DNA of 44,480 nucleotides from JBFKPQ01 sp041628225 (GCA_041628225.1 JBFKPQ010000003.1:1-44480); one strand, 5' to 3'. Positions 18,998-27,282 are shown, counted from the stretch's first letter. The notes: generated by a model from the sequence alone, not told the origin. Numbers and translations: made by a program.

Positions 18998-19004
18998 GGG
19001 GAGC

Positions 19005-19010
19005 AGGATA
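19005..19010 (-). promoter_or_regulatory. -10 element (TATCCT), leaderless promoter of cca
   Basis: On the minus strand TATCCT lies seven bases before the ATG at 18997. Confidence 0.45.
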
Positions 19011-19018
19011 CAAAGAGT

Positions 19019-19045
19019 GAGGGAGCCACCTGCGGTGACTCCCTC
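19019..19045 (-). terminator. Hairpin downstream of the pilT-like gene
   Basis: GAGGGAG, a mismatch and CACC pair across a three-base loop with GGTG, a mismatch and CTCCCTC. In the minus direction the stem is followed by ACTCTTTG. It lies about 40 bp after the pilT-like stop and just before the cca promoter, which fits a terminator separating the two, though the T-run is weak. Confidence 0.5.
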
Positions 19046-19083
19046 TACGGTCCCTTACTCCACCCCGTCATTCGGGGGGCTCC

Positions 19084-20163
19084 CTAGACCGAGACCAAAC
19101 CTTCCTGTTCCGCCCGAACCCGGAAGTCGTGCGGATTGGACGCCGAGCTCACCGCCGTCTGGAACGAGATGAGTCCCTGCTTGAACAAGCCGAGGATCGA
19201 CTGATCGAACGTCTGCATGCCGTAGAACTCCGACTCCCTGATCACCTCGACGAGGCTGTGGGTCTCGGCGGGATCGACGATGCGGTCGAACACACGGCCG
19301 TTGTTCGTCATGACCTCGACAGCCGGGACGCGGCCACCGTCTGTCTTCTCGAGAAGCCGCTGGCTGATGACGCCGCGGAGTGTCGAGGCGAGGAGGATGC
19401 GGATCTGCTGCTGCTGATACGGCGGGAAGAAATCGATGACGCGGTTGATCGTCTCGGTGGCGTCGATGGTATGCAGCGTCGACAGGACCAGATGGCCTGT
19501 CTCGGCAGCCTGCAACGCTGCCTTGACCGTCTCGGCGTCACGCATCTCACCGATGAGAATCACGTCGGGGTCCTGCCGAAGGGCACGCCGGAGGGCCTCC
19601 GTGAAGTCCTTGGTGTCCATGCCGACTTCGCGCTGGGCGATGATCGACAGCTTGTCGCGATGCAGCACCTCGATCGGGTCCTCGATCGTGATGATGTTCA
19701 CGCGACGCGAACGGTTCATGAAGTCGATCATGGAGGCCAGCGTCGTCGTCTTGCCCGACCCGGTTGGCCCGGTGACGAGTACGAGGCCCCGATGCTCGTG
19801 GGTCAGCTTCTCGAGGACCTTCGGCAAGCCCAACTCTTCGAAGTTCTGCGTCGTCGGGAGCACGCGGCGCAGCACGAGACTCACCGATCCGCGCTGACGA
19901 AACACGTTGATCCGGAAGCGTCCCAGCTCGGCCTTGCCGTAGGCGAAGTCGGCTTCGTTCATCTCGCGGAACTCGGCGGCGGCGCGCTGCGTGAAGATCG
20001 ACTGGGCGTACTCCTCGGTGTCGTTGGGCATCAACATCGGGAGGCTCGTCGGGTGGAGCTCGCCGTCGATGCGCATGACCGGGGGCGATCCAACCTTGAG
20101 GTGCAAGTCGGAAGCGCCGACTTCGATCATTTTCTTCAACAAGTCGTCGAGGTCAGCCGACAC
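19084..20163 (-). CDS. pilT: PilT-type twitching ATPase
   Basis: Hexameric secretion ATPase that normally drives type IV pilus retraction at the inner membrane. I start at GTG 20163, which has GGAGG five bases upstream; residues further upstream lack similarity. The 359-residue product begins SADLDDLLKKMIEVGASDLHLK, has Walker A GPTGSGKT (132-139), the Asp box IITIEDPIE, Walker B-type VILIGEMRD and the His-box STLHT, followed by FFPPYQQQQIRILLAS, all as in PilT. No other pilus gene is nearby, so it either serves pili encoded elsewhere or has another motor role. It stands in the cca-sigM interval where mycobacteria have mutT4, Rv3909 and mviN. Confidence 0.92.
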   Translation of the reverse strand: MSADLDDLLKKMIEVGASDLHLKVGSPPVMRIDGELHPTSLPMLMPNDTEEYAQSIFTQRAAAEFREMNEADFAYGKAELGRFRINVFRQRGSVSLVLRRVLPTTQNFEELGLPKVLEKLTHEHRGLVLVTGPTGSGKTTTLASMIDFMNRSRRVNIITIEDPIEVLHRDKLSIIAQREVGMDTKDFTEALRRALRQDPDVILIGEMRDAETVKAALQAAETGHLVLSTLHTIDATETINRVIDFFPPYQQQQIRILLASTLRGVISQRLLEKTDGGRVPAVEVMTNNGRVFDRIVDPAETHSLVEVIRESEFYGMQTFDQSILGLFKQGLISFQTAVSSASNPHDFRVRAEQEGLVSV

Positions 20164-20239
20164 GGGGTCCTCCAGCAAGTGAACTTCGATACCTTCATCG
20201 GCCGGCGAAGCAGACGACTTGACGGTTACGTGGCGGTAC

Positions 20240-21250
20240 CTACAACAACCAATACGGCGATTGCGCCTGCACGACCAGGTCGAGAATCCGCCACGCATCG
20301 GTCGGTGAGAACACCTGCTCGTACGCGCCGGGTTCCAAACCGGCCGTTCCATCGAGCGTTGCGGCGACCGAGGAACGCACCGCACCCGTGTCATAGCCGC
20401 CTTCGAGGAAGAAGATCGTTCGCTGGGCGGGTACGACCGATGCGAGCTGGCTCGCCATCGTCTGGTAGTCGCCGGCCACCAGCATCCCGTCGGCGAGCGG
20501 GTCGAGGCGGTGTGCGTCGTACCCCGCCGACACCAACAGCCAATCCGGCTCGAACTGGCGAAGAACGGGCCCGATCACCCGATCGAACGCAGCCGCATAG
20601 ACGTCGCCTCCCGTGCCGGCCGGCAACGGCAGATTGACCGTGGTTCCAGCTCCAGGGCCGTACCCCACTTCGTCGATCCACCCGGTGCCCGGATAGAAGG
20701 GGTATTGATGGGTCGACACATACAGCACGGATTCATCGTCGTTGAACACCACTTGCGTGCCGTTCCCGTGGTGGACGTCCCAGTCGACGATCGCGACACG
20801 CTCTCCGGCACGATCGAGCATCCGGGCGACGATCGCCACGTTGTTGAACAGACAGAACCCCATCGCCTGGTTCACGAGTGCGTGGTGTCCAGGAGGTCGA
20901 ACGGCGAGAAAGGCGACGTCTTCGACCCCTCCACGCAGTCGCTCCACCGCCAACACGCCGGAACCCGCCGATCGGAGCGCCGCTTCCCAGCTGTCGGTCA
21001 CCGCATACGTGTCGGCATCGAGCTGACCGCCGCCCGAAGCACAGAACTTCTCGATGGCGTCGATGTACTCACTGCTGTGCACGAGCTCCAGCAGCGATCT
21101 CTCGATGATGGGCGCCTCGACTTCGTGGACCTCGTGCGACGTGTCTCGCACTCCATCGATGGCGGCCGTCAGACGCTCTGGCCGCTCCGGATGCCACAGG
21201 CCGGACCGATGCTCGAAACAGACAGGATGGGTCACCAGGAGCGTCCGCAT
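20240..21250 (-). CDS. Histone deacetylase family (AcuC/APAH-like) hydrolase
   Basis: Zinc-dependent deacylase of the arginase/HDAC superfamily. The ATG at 21250 gives 336 residues beginning MRTLLVTHP. It has PGHHA (His122-His123, general acid/base pair), FCLFNNVAI, the zinc site VDWDVHHGNGTQ (Asp158, His160) and the third ligand Asp in SAGYDAHRLDPLA. Bacterial members act on acetylated polyamines, acetoin-pathway proteins or other acyl groups; which one cannot be told. It precedes the pilT-like gene on the same strand with a 76-bp gap, and is divergent from a GNAT gene (21320); an acetylase/deacetylase pairing is conceivable but unproven. Confidence 0.92.
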   Translation of the reverse strand: MRTLLVTHPVCFEHRSGLWHPERPERLTAAIDGVRDTSHEVHEVEAPIIERSLLELVHSSEYIDAIEKFCASGGGQLDADTYAVTDSWEAALRSAGSGVLAVERLRGGVEDVAFLAVRPPGHHALVNQAMGFCLFNNVAIVARMLDRAGERVAIVDWDVHHGNGTQVVFNDDESVLYVSTHQYPFYPGTGWIDEVGYGPGAGTTVNLPLPAGTGGDVYAAAFDRVIGPVLRQFEPDWLLVSAGYDAHRLDPLADGMLVAGDYQTMASQLASVVPAQRTIFFLEGGYDTGAVRSSVAATLDGTAGLEPGAYEQVFSPTDAWRILDLVVQAQSPYWLL

Positions 21251-21319
21251 GGCGCCACTCTCGCACACTGACCTGGCAGGATCGAGTTCGCCTCGTAGAG
21301 TGCGACCCGAAGGAGGATC

Positions 21320-22057
21320 GTGCCCGTCACCATTCGCGGAACCTGGCCCGGAGCGCTGACGCTACGGAGCGGTTGGAACAAGGCGAACGCGCGCCCGTGG
21401 AACGATGACACGCCCATGGCAATGCTCCGGGTGGTGCGGGGCAGTTCGCCGTTTCTGAGAGCGGCAACCGACGAGCTGATCGCGTCGTGCCGTGAGCACC
21501 CCCAGGCTCCGATCGAGGCCGTCGTATCGCCTCCACTTCCCCCCACCGGCCTCAGGATCTGGACGGAGGCGGGCTACGACCGGTGGCTCGACCTGGACTT
21601 ATACACGCGCGATCTGGCGGCTCCGATCGGCGAACCACGGCATGTCATCGAAACGGGCACAAAAGAGGACTGGCCGCGCGCCATCGACATCGACCGGCGG
21701 TCGTTCGACGACCTGTGGCGGCTCGGACCTCTCGGTCTCGACGAGGCGAGGCAGGCCACTCCGAAGAACATCTTTCTCGTCCACCGATCCGACGGTGAGA
21801 TGGTCGGGTTTGCGATCGCGGGCGCCGGCTCGACCGTGTCGTATTTGCAGCGTGTGGCGGTCGATCCGGTCCACCAAGGCCACGGGTACGGCCGGTCGCT
21901 GGTGCGCGCCGCCCTCCAGTGGGGTCGGGCGAACGGAGCCAAGACGATGCTCTTGAACACACAGCCCGAGAACCAAGTGGCGGCACGCCTCTATATGACA
22001 ACCGGGTTCCATCGTCTCCCCGGTGGTCTGCGCATCGTTCAGCGCTCCGCCGGCTGA
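21320..22057 (+). CDS. GNAT family N-acetyltransferase
   Basis: A 245-residue protein with a C-terminal GNAT domain: SYLQRVAVDPVHQGHGYGRSLVRAALQWG is the acetyl-CoA motif (V-x-P-x-x-Q-G-x-G-x-G), followed by NTQPENQVAARLYMTTGFHRL, the typical end. The N-terminal ~110 residues are less conserved. The GTG at 21320 has AGGAGG three to four bases upstream. The stop overlaps the next start (TGATG at 22055-22059), making it the first gene of the pseudokinase-sigM-anti-sigma run. The substrate is unknown; RimI-like or small-molecule acetylation are both possible. Confidence 0.87.
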   Translation: MPVTIRGTWPGALTLRSGWNKANARPWNDDTPMAMLRVVRGSSPFLRAATDELIASCREHPQAPIEAVVSPPLPPTGLRIWTEAGYDRWLDLDLYTRDLAAPIGEPRHVIETGTKEDWPRAIDIDRRSFDDLWRLGPLGLDEARQATPKNIFLVHRSDGEMVGFAIAGAGSTVSYLQRVAVDPVHQGHGYGRSLVRAALQWGRANGAKTMLLNTQPENQVAARLYMTTGFHRLPGGLRIVQRSAG

Positions 22058-23376
22058 TGCCTCCCACCCTCCCCGACCGTTACCGATTGGAGGTTCGACT
22101 TGGCGACGACGAGGACGTCGAGGAGTGGCTGGCCACCGACACCGCACTCGACCGGCCGGTGCTCCTGAGATATGTGGAGGCTGGGGCCGGCCAGGCTCGC
22201 TGCGACGCCTTCCTCGACCACGTGCGCGCCGCGGCGGCCGTTCCTCACACCCACATGGCGGCCGTGTACGCCGCAGGCGAACTCGACGGCTCGGCCTACT
22301 CGATCAGCGAGTGGACGGGGGGCATGACACTGGCCAACCGCATCCGGGCCCACGAGGGCGTCCCGGCCGAAGAGTTTCTGCCGAATGCGAGCGGTCTGGC
22401 CGATGCGCTGGCAGCCGTCCACGCGGCCGGACATGTCCACGGTTCCATCGACCCCGACGTCATCCAGTTCTCGGCAGCTCACCCCGCCAAGCTCGGAGGC
22501 TGGGGCCGCGCCAGGCGTTGGCGTGACCCCGATGGCGATGTCAAAGCCCTGGCGGCGACTTTGGAGACCACCCTGACCGGCCGAGAGCCGGGCGCGGTGC
22601 CGCCGTCACAAGTCGTCGACCGGATCAGCCCCATGGTCGATCGGGCACTCGCCGACGCCCGGTCCGGACGCCTCGATGCCGAAGGCCTGGCGGATGCCCT
22701 GCGAGCAGCGCCGCTACAGCGAGCCCGCACCGCCCCGGCGGCAGGATGGACCTGGCGGTGGGTGCTGCCGGCCATCGCGCTCGTCGTAGCGGCCGGCATC
22801 CTGGTGGCGCTCGGTTCGGCTCTCATCCAGTCGGGCGATCGCGCCCTCCCCCGGCCGGGAACCAACACCACCCGCCCCGGCGTAGCAGCCGGCCCCACCA
22901 CCACGACACGTGAAGGGACCGCGGTCACCACGCCGCCCAGCCAAGACGTGCGCGTGTCGATCCAACGGGCCATCGCATACGATCCGTTCGGCTCGGACGG
23001 TGAGCATGACGACCTAGCTCCCAACGCCATCGACGGCGACTTCGCCACGGCGTGGCGGACGGAGGGCTACTTCGACCCGCTTCCGCTCCTCAAGCCAGGT
23101 GTCGGCTTGGCGCTCGAAGTGACGGGACCGGCCGAAGCCATCGAACTGTCGGGAATCCCCTCGGGAACGGAGTTCGAACTGCGTTGGGCGCCGACGCTTC
23201 CCGCCGACTTCGGTGCCTGGACCGTTGTGTCGACGGGGACGGTGCGGGCCTCGCAGACGCTCATCGAGTTCCCGGCTCGAGACGGTGGCGTCTGGCTGGT
23301 CTGGTTGGTCGACCTGCCCGCCAACGAAGAGGGCACCTATCGATCGACCATCGCCGAAGTACGCTTCCGGCCATGA
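22057..23376 (+). CDS. Membrane pseudokinase with extracellular discoidin-like domain (MviN C-terminal type)
   Basis: A 439-residue protein: residues 7-215 have a Ser/Thr-kinase-like fold, 231-257 a single membrane helix, 260-295 a Thr/Pro/Gly linker, and 296-439 a discoidin (F5/8 C)-like domain with NAIDGDFATAWRT. The kinase part is dead by sequence: the ATP Lys is Arg38 (PVLLRYV), the HRD loop reads HGSIDPDVI, and DFG is GWG (148-150). This layout matches the C-terminal half of mycobacterial MviN (Rv3910), whose pseudokinase binds FhaA after phosphorylation by PknB. The MurJ flippase half is absent here. It sits immediately before sigM (ATGA overlap), as mviN does. A role in controlling wall precursor export is inferred. 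Confidence 0.83.
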   Translation: MPPTLPDRYRLEVRLGDDEDVEEWLATDTALDRPVLLRYVEAGAGQARCDAFLDHVRAAAAVPHTHMAAVYAAGELDGSAYSISEWTGGMTLANRIRAHEGVPAEEFLPNASGLADALAAVHAAGHVHGSIDPDVIQFSAAHPAKLGGWGRARRWRDPDGDVKALAATLETTLTGREPGAVPPSQVVDRISPMVDRALADARSGRLDAEGLADALRAAPLQRARTAPAAGWTWRWVLPAIALVVAAGILVALGSALIQSGDRALPRPGTNTTRPGVAAGPTTTTREGTAVTTPPSQDVRVSIQRAIAYDPFGSDGEHDDLAPNAIDGDFATAWRTEGYFDPLPLLKPGVGLALEVTGPAEAIELSGIPSGTEFELRWAPTLPADFGAWTVVSTGTVRASQTLIEFPARDGGVWLVWLVDLPANEEGTYRSTIAEVRFRP

Positions 23377-23954
23377 CTGCCAGTCGCTCGACCGAAGATC
23401 TGGCGCTCGTCCAGAAGTTCTTGGCCGGTGACCAACGGGCCTTCCATGACCTCATGTCGGCCCATGAAGACCGCGTGTTCTCCATCTGTCTGCGCATCAT
23501 GCGGAACCGCGAACACGCGCTCGACGCGACGCAAGAGACGTTCGTCAAGGTGTTCCGGAGGGCAGACCGATTCACCGGGGAATCCGCGTTTTCGACGTGG
23601 CTGTATCGGGTCACCGTGAACACGTGTTACGACCAGCTCAGAAAGCTGAAACGCCGCCACGCCGACCCACTTCCCGAAACCAACGACCCGGCGGATCCGA
23701 CCGTCGATGACCAGCTCACCGCGGTCGAGTTGCGCCCGGACCTTCACGCCGCCCTCGAAACGTTGCCCGACGAGTTCCGTGCGGCGGTCGTCCTCAGCGA
23801 CCTCGAGGGCCTGCCGCTCGCCGATGTGGCGGAGATCCTCGGCGTCCCGGTCGGAACCGTGAAATCCCGAGTCTTCCGGGGTCGGCGCCTCATGGCAGCA
23901 GAACTCCGGAACCGAATCAGTCCCGACGAGCGTCAGAGAGACGAACATGCATGA
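23373..23954 (+). CDS. sigM: ECF RNA polymerase sigma factor, SigM-like
   Basis: A 193-residue ECF sigma factor. Region 2 spans residues 20-90 (DQRAFHDLMSAHEDRVFSICLRIM, then DATQETFVKVFRRADRF, STWLYRVTVNTCYDQLRKLKRR) and region 4 about 125-180 (LPDEFRAAVVLSDLEGLPLADVAEILGVPVGTVKSRVFRGRRLM). It overlaps the pseudokinase gene by ATGA and the next anti-sigma gene by eight bases. The SigM name rests on the mviN-sigM-rsmA-trxB-trxA-cwlM order shared with M. tuberculosis, rather than on residue-level identity. Confidence 0.9.
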   Translation: MTASRSTEDLALVQKFLAGDQRAFHDLMSAHEDRVFSICLRIMRNREHALDATQETFVKVFRRADRFTGESAFSTWLYRVTVNTCYDQLRKLKRRHADPLPETNDPADPTVDDQLTAVELRPDLHAALETLPDEFRAAVVLSDLEGLPLADVAEILGVPVGTVKSRVFRGRRLMAAELRNRISPDERQRDEHA

Positions 23955-24750
23955 CCACGATCTCGATCTGATTGCCGCCTATGCCGAACGCGTCCTCGTG
24001 GGCGATGCAGATCCCTCCGATCCGGCGGCGGGGCTCGTCGACTCGTGCGCCGAGTGTCGGACCGAGTACGACGATCAGCGAACCGTTCTGGCGTTGCTCG
24101 ATGGTGCTGGACCTGCGTCGCTCACCGAGATCGAACGAGCGCGCTTGCATCGCAGCTTCGACGCGGCGGTCACTCCCCCGGCTTCCGCCGGCCGCTGGCT
24201 CCGCTGGGTTCCCGCCACGGCAGTCGCGGTCGTGGCATTGGCCTTCATCGGGGTCGGCGGTCTCCTGAACCTCGGATCCGGCGACACCGCCTCCGATGCG
24301 TTCGATATCGCCGCGGAATCGACCGCCGACACCATGGCCACCCTGGCGGTCACCGAACCCACCGAGGCGGCGATGGACGCCGCGGCCGGGGCCGCCCCCG
24401 CCGCCGACGATGGTGGTTCGTTCTATTTCCGAGCCGACGGGGGCATGACACCCATCGCAGACATCGGCTCGGTGTCGGAATCGGAGTTGGACATGCTCCT
24501 CGGCGACGGCCTCATCCGTCAGCAGGCGCTCACCGAAGACGCCGGCAACGCGTTGGGAGCGGCACGGTCAGCCTGGACGATCGCCGATCTCGAATGTCTC
24601 GACGACGGTGTGCGGGCCCTGCGCGAGGAACCCACGTTCATCGGACTCGGCGACATCAAGGGGACGGCGTTCGAGCTCTATGCCACCGAACGCGACTCCG
24701 TTGTTCTCGAACCCCCGTCTTGTGACGTGGCCCGGCCCAGTGGGGAGTGA
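23947..24750 (+). CDS. Membrane anti-sigma factor (RsmA-like)
   Basis: A 267-residue single-pass membrane protein that should hold the adjacent sigma factor at the membrane. The N-terminal ~85 residues are cytoplasmic with a CAEC pair (Cys34, Cys37), like the Cys pair of zinc-associated anti-sigma domains, but the His usually four residues before the first Cys is not there. The membrane segment is residues 89-109, followed by an Ala/Thr/Asp-rich external part ending in EPPSCDVARPS. It overlaps sigM by eight bases. The low-complexity external region shows no recognised sensor domain. Whether the domain binds zinc is open. Confidence 0.8.
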   Translation: MHDHDLDLIAAYAERVLVGDADPSDPAAGLVDSCAECRTEYDDQRTVLALLDGAGPASLTEIERARLHRSFDAAVTPPASAGRWLRWVPATAVAVVALAFIGVGGLLNLGSGDTASDAFDIAAESTADTMATLAVTEPTEAAMDAAAGAAPAADDGGSFYFRADGGMTPIADIGSVSESELDMLLGDGLIRQQALTEDAGNALGAARSAWTIADLECLDDGVRALREEPTFIGLGDIKGTAFELYATERDSVVLEPPSCDVARPSGE

Positions 24751-24763
24751 CCCGACCACTGGC

Positions 24764-24769
24764 TAGGCT
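24764..24769 (+). promoter_or_regulatory. -10 element (TAGGCT), leaderless promoter
   Basis: TAGGCT is eight bases upstream of the ATG at 24778; identical to the hexamer before the gene at 11144. It could drive the holin-like gene and trxB-trxA-cwlM separately from sigM. Confidence 0.42.
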
Positions 24770-24777
24770 GTGCCGTC

Positions 24778-25068
24778 ATGGAAGAGTTCGCAACGCGATT
24801 CGCCGACGCCCTCGAAAACACCGCACTCAAAGTGCGCTCGCTCACCGTCGATCGAGTCGATCGGGTACTCACACTCATCGCCCTCGGACTGGTAGCCGGC
24901 GTCCTGACGCTCGTCGCGCTGGTCTTCTTGATCGTGGCGCTGTTTCGCGTACTCGGGAACTACACGACCGTGGAAGGCGCCTACGCCATTCTCGGGGGAT
25001 TATTCGTGATCGCCGGCGCGTTTGTCTGGGCGAAGCGAAACTCGGAACAGGATTCACAACATGGCTGA
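24778..25068 (+). CDS. Small two-helix membrane protein (actinobacterial holin-X-like)
   Basis: A 96-residue protein: an amphipathic N-terminal region (MEEFATRFADALENTALKVRSL), two hydrophobic segments at about residues 34-59 and 66-84, and a charged tail. This resembles the putative actinobacterial holin-X/YqjE-like small membrane proteins, which are not proven holins. Its stop lies inside the trxB start region (trxB ATG at 25061), so the two genes are translationally coupled. It likely assists envelope function in the sigM-trx block; no specific role is known. Confidence 0.75.
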   Translation: MEEFATRFADALENTALKVRSLTVDRVDRVLTLIALGLVAGVLTLVALVFLIVALFRVLGNYTTVEGAYAILGGLFVIAGAFVWAKRNSEQDSQHG

Positions 25069-25975
25069 GAAGCTCATCATCATCGGTTCGGGCCCGGCGG
25101 GATACACCGCGGCGCTGTATGCGGCGCGCGCCGACCTCGCACCCCTGGTCTTCGAAGGCAGCCAGCGCGGCGGCCAGCTGATGATCACCACCGACGTCGA
25201 GAACTACCCGGGCTTTCCCGACGGCATCATGGGCCCCGAACTGATGGAGCAGTTCCGCAAGCAAGCGGAACGATTTGGCGCCCGCCTCATCACCGCCGAC
25301 GTCACCAAGGTCGATTTCTCGGCCCGGCCCTTCAAAGTGTGGGAAGGCGCCGACGTCTACGAAGCCGAAACGGTGATCGTCGCCACCGGCGCGTCCGCTC
25401 GATGGCTGGGAATCCCCGGAGAGGAGCGCCTGACCGGCCGCGGCGTGTCCGCGTGTGCGACCTGCGACGGCTTCTTCTTCCGCGACAAGGAACTCCTCGT
25501 CGTCGGCGGGGGCGATTCGGCCATGGAGGAAGCGCTGTTCCTCACCAAGTTCGCATCGAAGGTCACGATCGTGCATCGCCGCGACGAGTTCCGCGCCTCG
25601 CGGATCATGGCCACTCGCGCCATCGAGCACGAAAAGATCGAAGTCCTCTGGAACACCACGGTCGTGGAGATCCTCGGCCAGGACAGCGTCGAAGGCGCCG
25701 TCCTACAGGACACCGTCACAGGTGAAACACGATCCGTCACGACCGACGGCGTGTTCGTCGCCATCGGCCACGATCCGAATACCGGCATTTTTCAGGGCGA
25801 ACTGGCGTTGGATGACAACGAATACGTACTCGTCGAGAACCCTTCGACCGCGACGTCGGTCGAGGGAGTCTTCGCAGCCGGCGACGTCGCCGATCACGTG
25901 TATCGTCAGGCGATCACGGCGGCAGGGACCGGTTGCCGCGCCGCCATCGACGCCGAGCGGTGGCTCGAAGGATAA
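25061..25975 (+). CDS. trxB: Thioredoxin reductase
   Basis: FAD- and NADPH-dependent reductase of thioredoxin. From the ATG at 25061 the 304-residue protein has the FAD loop GSGPAGYTAA (residues 9-18), the redox-active ACATCDG (Cys132, Cys135), the NADPH loop VGGGDSAMEEA and the C-terminal FAD motif GVFAAGDVAD. The low-molecular-weight bacterial type is about 310 residues, as here. The upstream extension of the frame into the holin-like gene is not part of the protein. trxA follows after nine bases. TrxB-TrxA downstream of a SigM-like factor matches the mycobacterial arrangement. Confidence 0.97.
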   Translation: MAEKLIIIGSGPAGYTAALYAARADLAPLVFEGSQRGGQLMITTDVENYPGFPDGIMGPELMEQFRKQAERFGARLITADVTKVDFSARPFKVWEGADVYEAETVIVATGASARWLGIPGEERLTGRGVSACATCDGFFFRDKELLVVGGGDSAMEEALFLTKFASKVTIVHRRDEFRASRIMATRAIEHEKIEVLWNTTVVEILGQDSVEGAVLQDTVTGETRSVTTDGVFVAIGHDPNTGIFQGELALDDNEYVLVENPSTATSVEGVFAAGDVADHVYRQAITAAGTGCRAAIDAERWLEG

Positions 25976-25984
25976 GGAGCTTTC

Positions 25985-26311
25985 ATGGCCGACAACATGC
26001 TGACCATCACCGACGACACCTTCAACGATGTCATTTCCGGATCCGACCCGGTTCTGGTGGACTTCTGGGCCGAATGGTGTGGTCCGTGCAAGATGATCGC
26101 TCCGGTCCTCGATGAGATCGCCGGTGAGTATCCCGACAAGATCTCCATCGGCAAGTTGAACATCGACGAGAACCCGCAATCGGCTGCCAACAGCGATGTC
26201 ATGAGCATCCCGACCATGATCGTCTACAAGGACGGGGTCGAGATGAAGCGCATCGTCGGAGCCCGCCGCAAGGACGATCTCGTCAAGGAACTGGCCGACT
26301 ACCTCGGCTAG
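25985..26311 (+). CDS. trxA: Thioredoxin
   Basis: Cytosolic protein disulfide reductant: 108 residues with the active site WCGPCK (Cys32, Cys35) and the cis-Pro loop SIPTMIVYKDG, the normal length. The ATG at 25985 has AAGGAG seven bases upstream. It is reduced by the adjacent TrxB. Its TAG stop overlaps the GTG of the next gene by one base (26311), linking thioredoxin expression to the cell-wall regulator CwlM, as in mycobacteria. Confidence 0.98.
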   Translation: MADNMLTITDDTFNDVISGSDPVLVDFWAEWCGPCKMIAPVLDEIAGEYPDKISIGKLNIDENPQSAANSDVMSIPTMIVYKDGVEMKRIVGARRKDDLVKELADYLG

Positions 26312-27282
26312 TGCGGCTCTATCGAGTCGGAGATTCAGGGGAGCCGGTCCGGGACATCCAGGGCCGGCTTTCTGCACTCGGCTTCGACTTCGCTCCTGAT
26401 CACTTGGGCGAGTTCGATGCCGGAACGCGCGCCGCGGTGATCGCTTTCCAATCCGCTCGGTCGCTCGATCCTGACGGCATCGTCGGCCCCGATACGTGGC
26501 GAAGCCTCTACGAAGCGGGGTTTACGCTGGGCGACCGAATCCTCTTCCGCCGCTCACCCATGATGCGTGGCGACGACGTTGCCGACCTGCAACGCCGTCT
26601 CAACGACCTCGGGTTCGACGCCGACAAGGTCGATGGCATCTTCGGTCCCCTCACGCACCGTGCCCTTCTCGACTTCCAGGCCAATCGCGGCATGGCCGAA
26701 GACGGCGTGGCCGGTCCGCTGGTGATCCGGGAGTTGGTCGCCATCACCCGGGGAGATCCGGCGGCCGGGCGGGAACGGGTCCGTGAGCGCGAGTGGATGC
26801 GCCGGCTTCCGACGACGATCGTTGGGGCGCGCATCTATGTGGACCCGGCCGGCCCGGATGACGCACAGCGCGCGACGATGTGGACGGTCGGCACCGCACT
26901 GCAACGGAGCTTCCAGATTTTAGGAGGCATTCCCTTGCTCTCTCGCGGCGTGGACATCTACCCGCCGGCGCCGATACGGGCCAGACGAGCCAATCGCCTG
27001 GGCGCCCACTTGGCCGTCTCTCTGACCGCACCCGCCGACGAGGAATCGCGGATCTACTTTTTCCGTTCGCATCACAGCCATTCGGAGGCTGGAGCTCTGT
27101 TGGCCCAGTGTGTCGGCGAACGGTTGGGGCTCGATTCGACTGGACGGGCCTCGGCGATGTTGAAGAACACCCGGGCGCCCGCCATCGTCATCGCAGCCGA
27201 GCTATCCGAGGTGCAGGTCGAACCCATCACACAAGGGTTCCAGGATTTCTTCGGTCGGGCAGCCGCCGAGTTTCAGCCGTAG
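26311..27282 (+). CDS. cwlM: CwlM-like protein: two peptidoglycan-binding domains plus degenerate amidase domain
   Basis: A 323-residue protein in the mycobacterial cwlM position. Residues 1-70 and 75-142 are two PG_binding_1-like repeats (each with a GFxxD..DGIxGPxTxxAL/S pattern). Residues 172-320 align with the N-acetylmuramoyl-L-alanine amidase (amidase_3) fold but lack its metal ligands: DPGHGG-type reads DPAGPDD (178-184), SIHAN-type reads SLTAP (237-241), and the catalytic PAxLVE-type region reads PAIVIAAELSE. No signal peptide is present. In mycobacteria CwlM is a cytoplasmic regulator that activates MurA when phosphorylated by PknB; the same role here is inference. Its end overlaps the end of parB by 10 bp. 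Confidence 0.85.
   Translation: MRLYRVGDSGEPVRDIQGRLSALGFDFAPDHLGEFDAGTRAAVIAFQSARSLDPDGIVGPDTWRSLYEAGFTLGDRILFRRSPMMRGDDVADLQRRLNDLGFDADKVDGIFGPLTHRALLDFQANRGMAEDGVAGPLVIRELVAITRGDPAAGRERVREREWMRRLPTTIVGARIYVDPAGPDDAQRATMWTVGTALQRSFQILGGIPLLSRGVDIYPPAPIRARRANRLGAHLAVSLTAPADEESRIYFFRSHHSHSEAGALLAQCVGERLGLDSTGRASAMLKNTRAPAIVIAAELSEVQVEPITQGFQDFFGRAAAEFQP

Noticed and set aside
20240..22057. Deacetylase and acetyltransferase as an enzyme pair
   Set aside because: They are divergent and no shared regulator or substrate evidence is visible; kept only as a remark.
22900..22920. Possible third parS (CACGTGAA)
   Set aside because: Only one half of the palindrome is present, inside the pseudokinase linker coding sequence.
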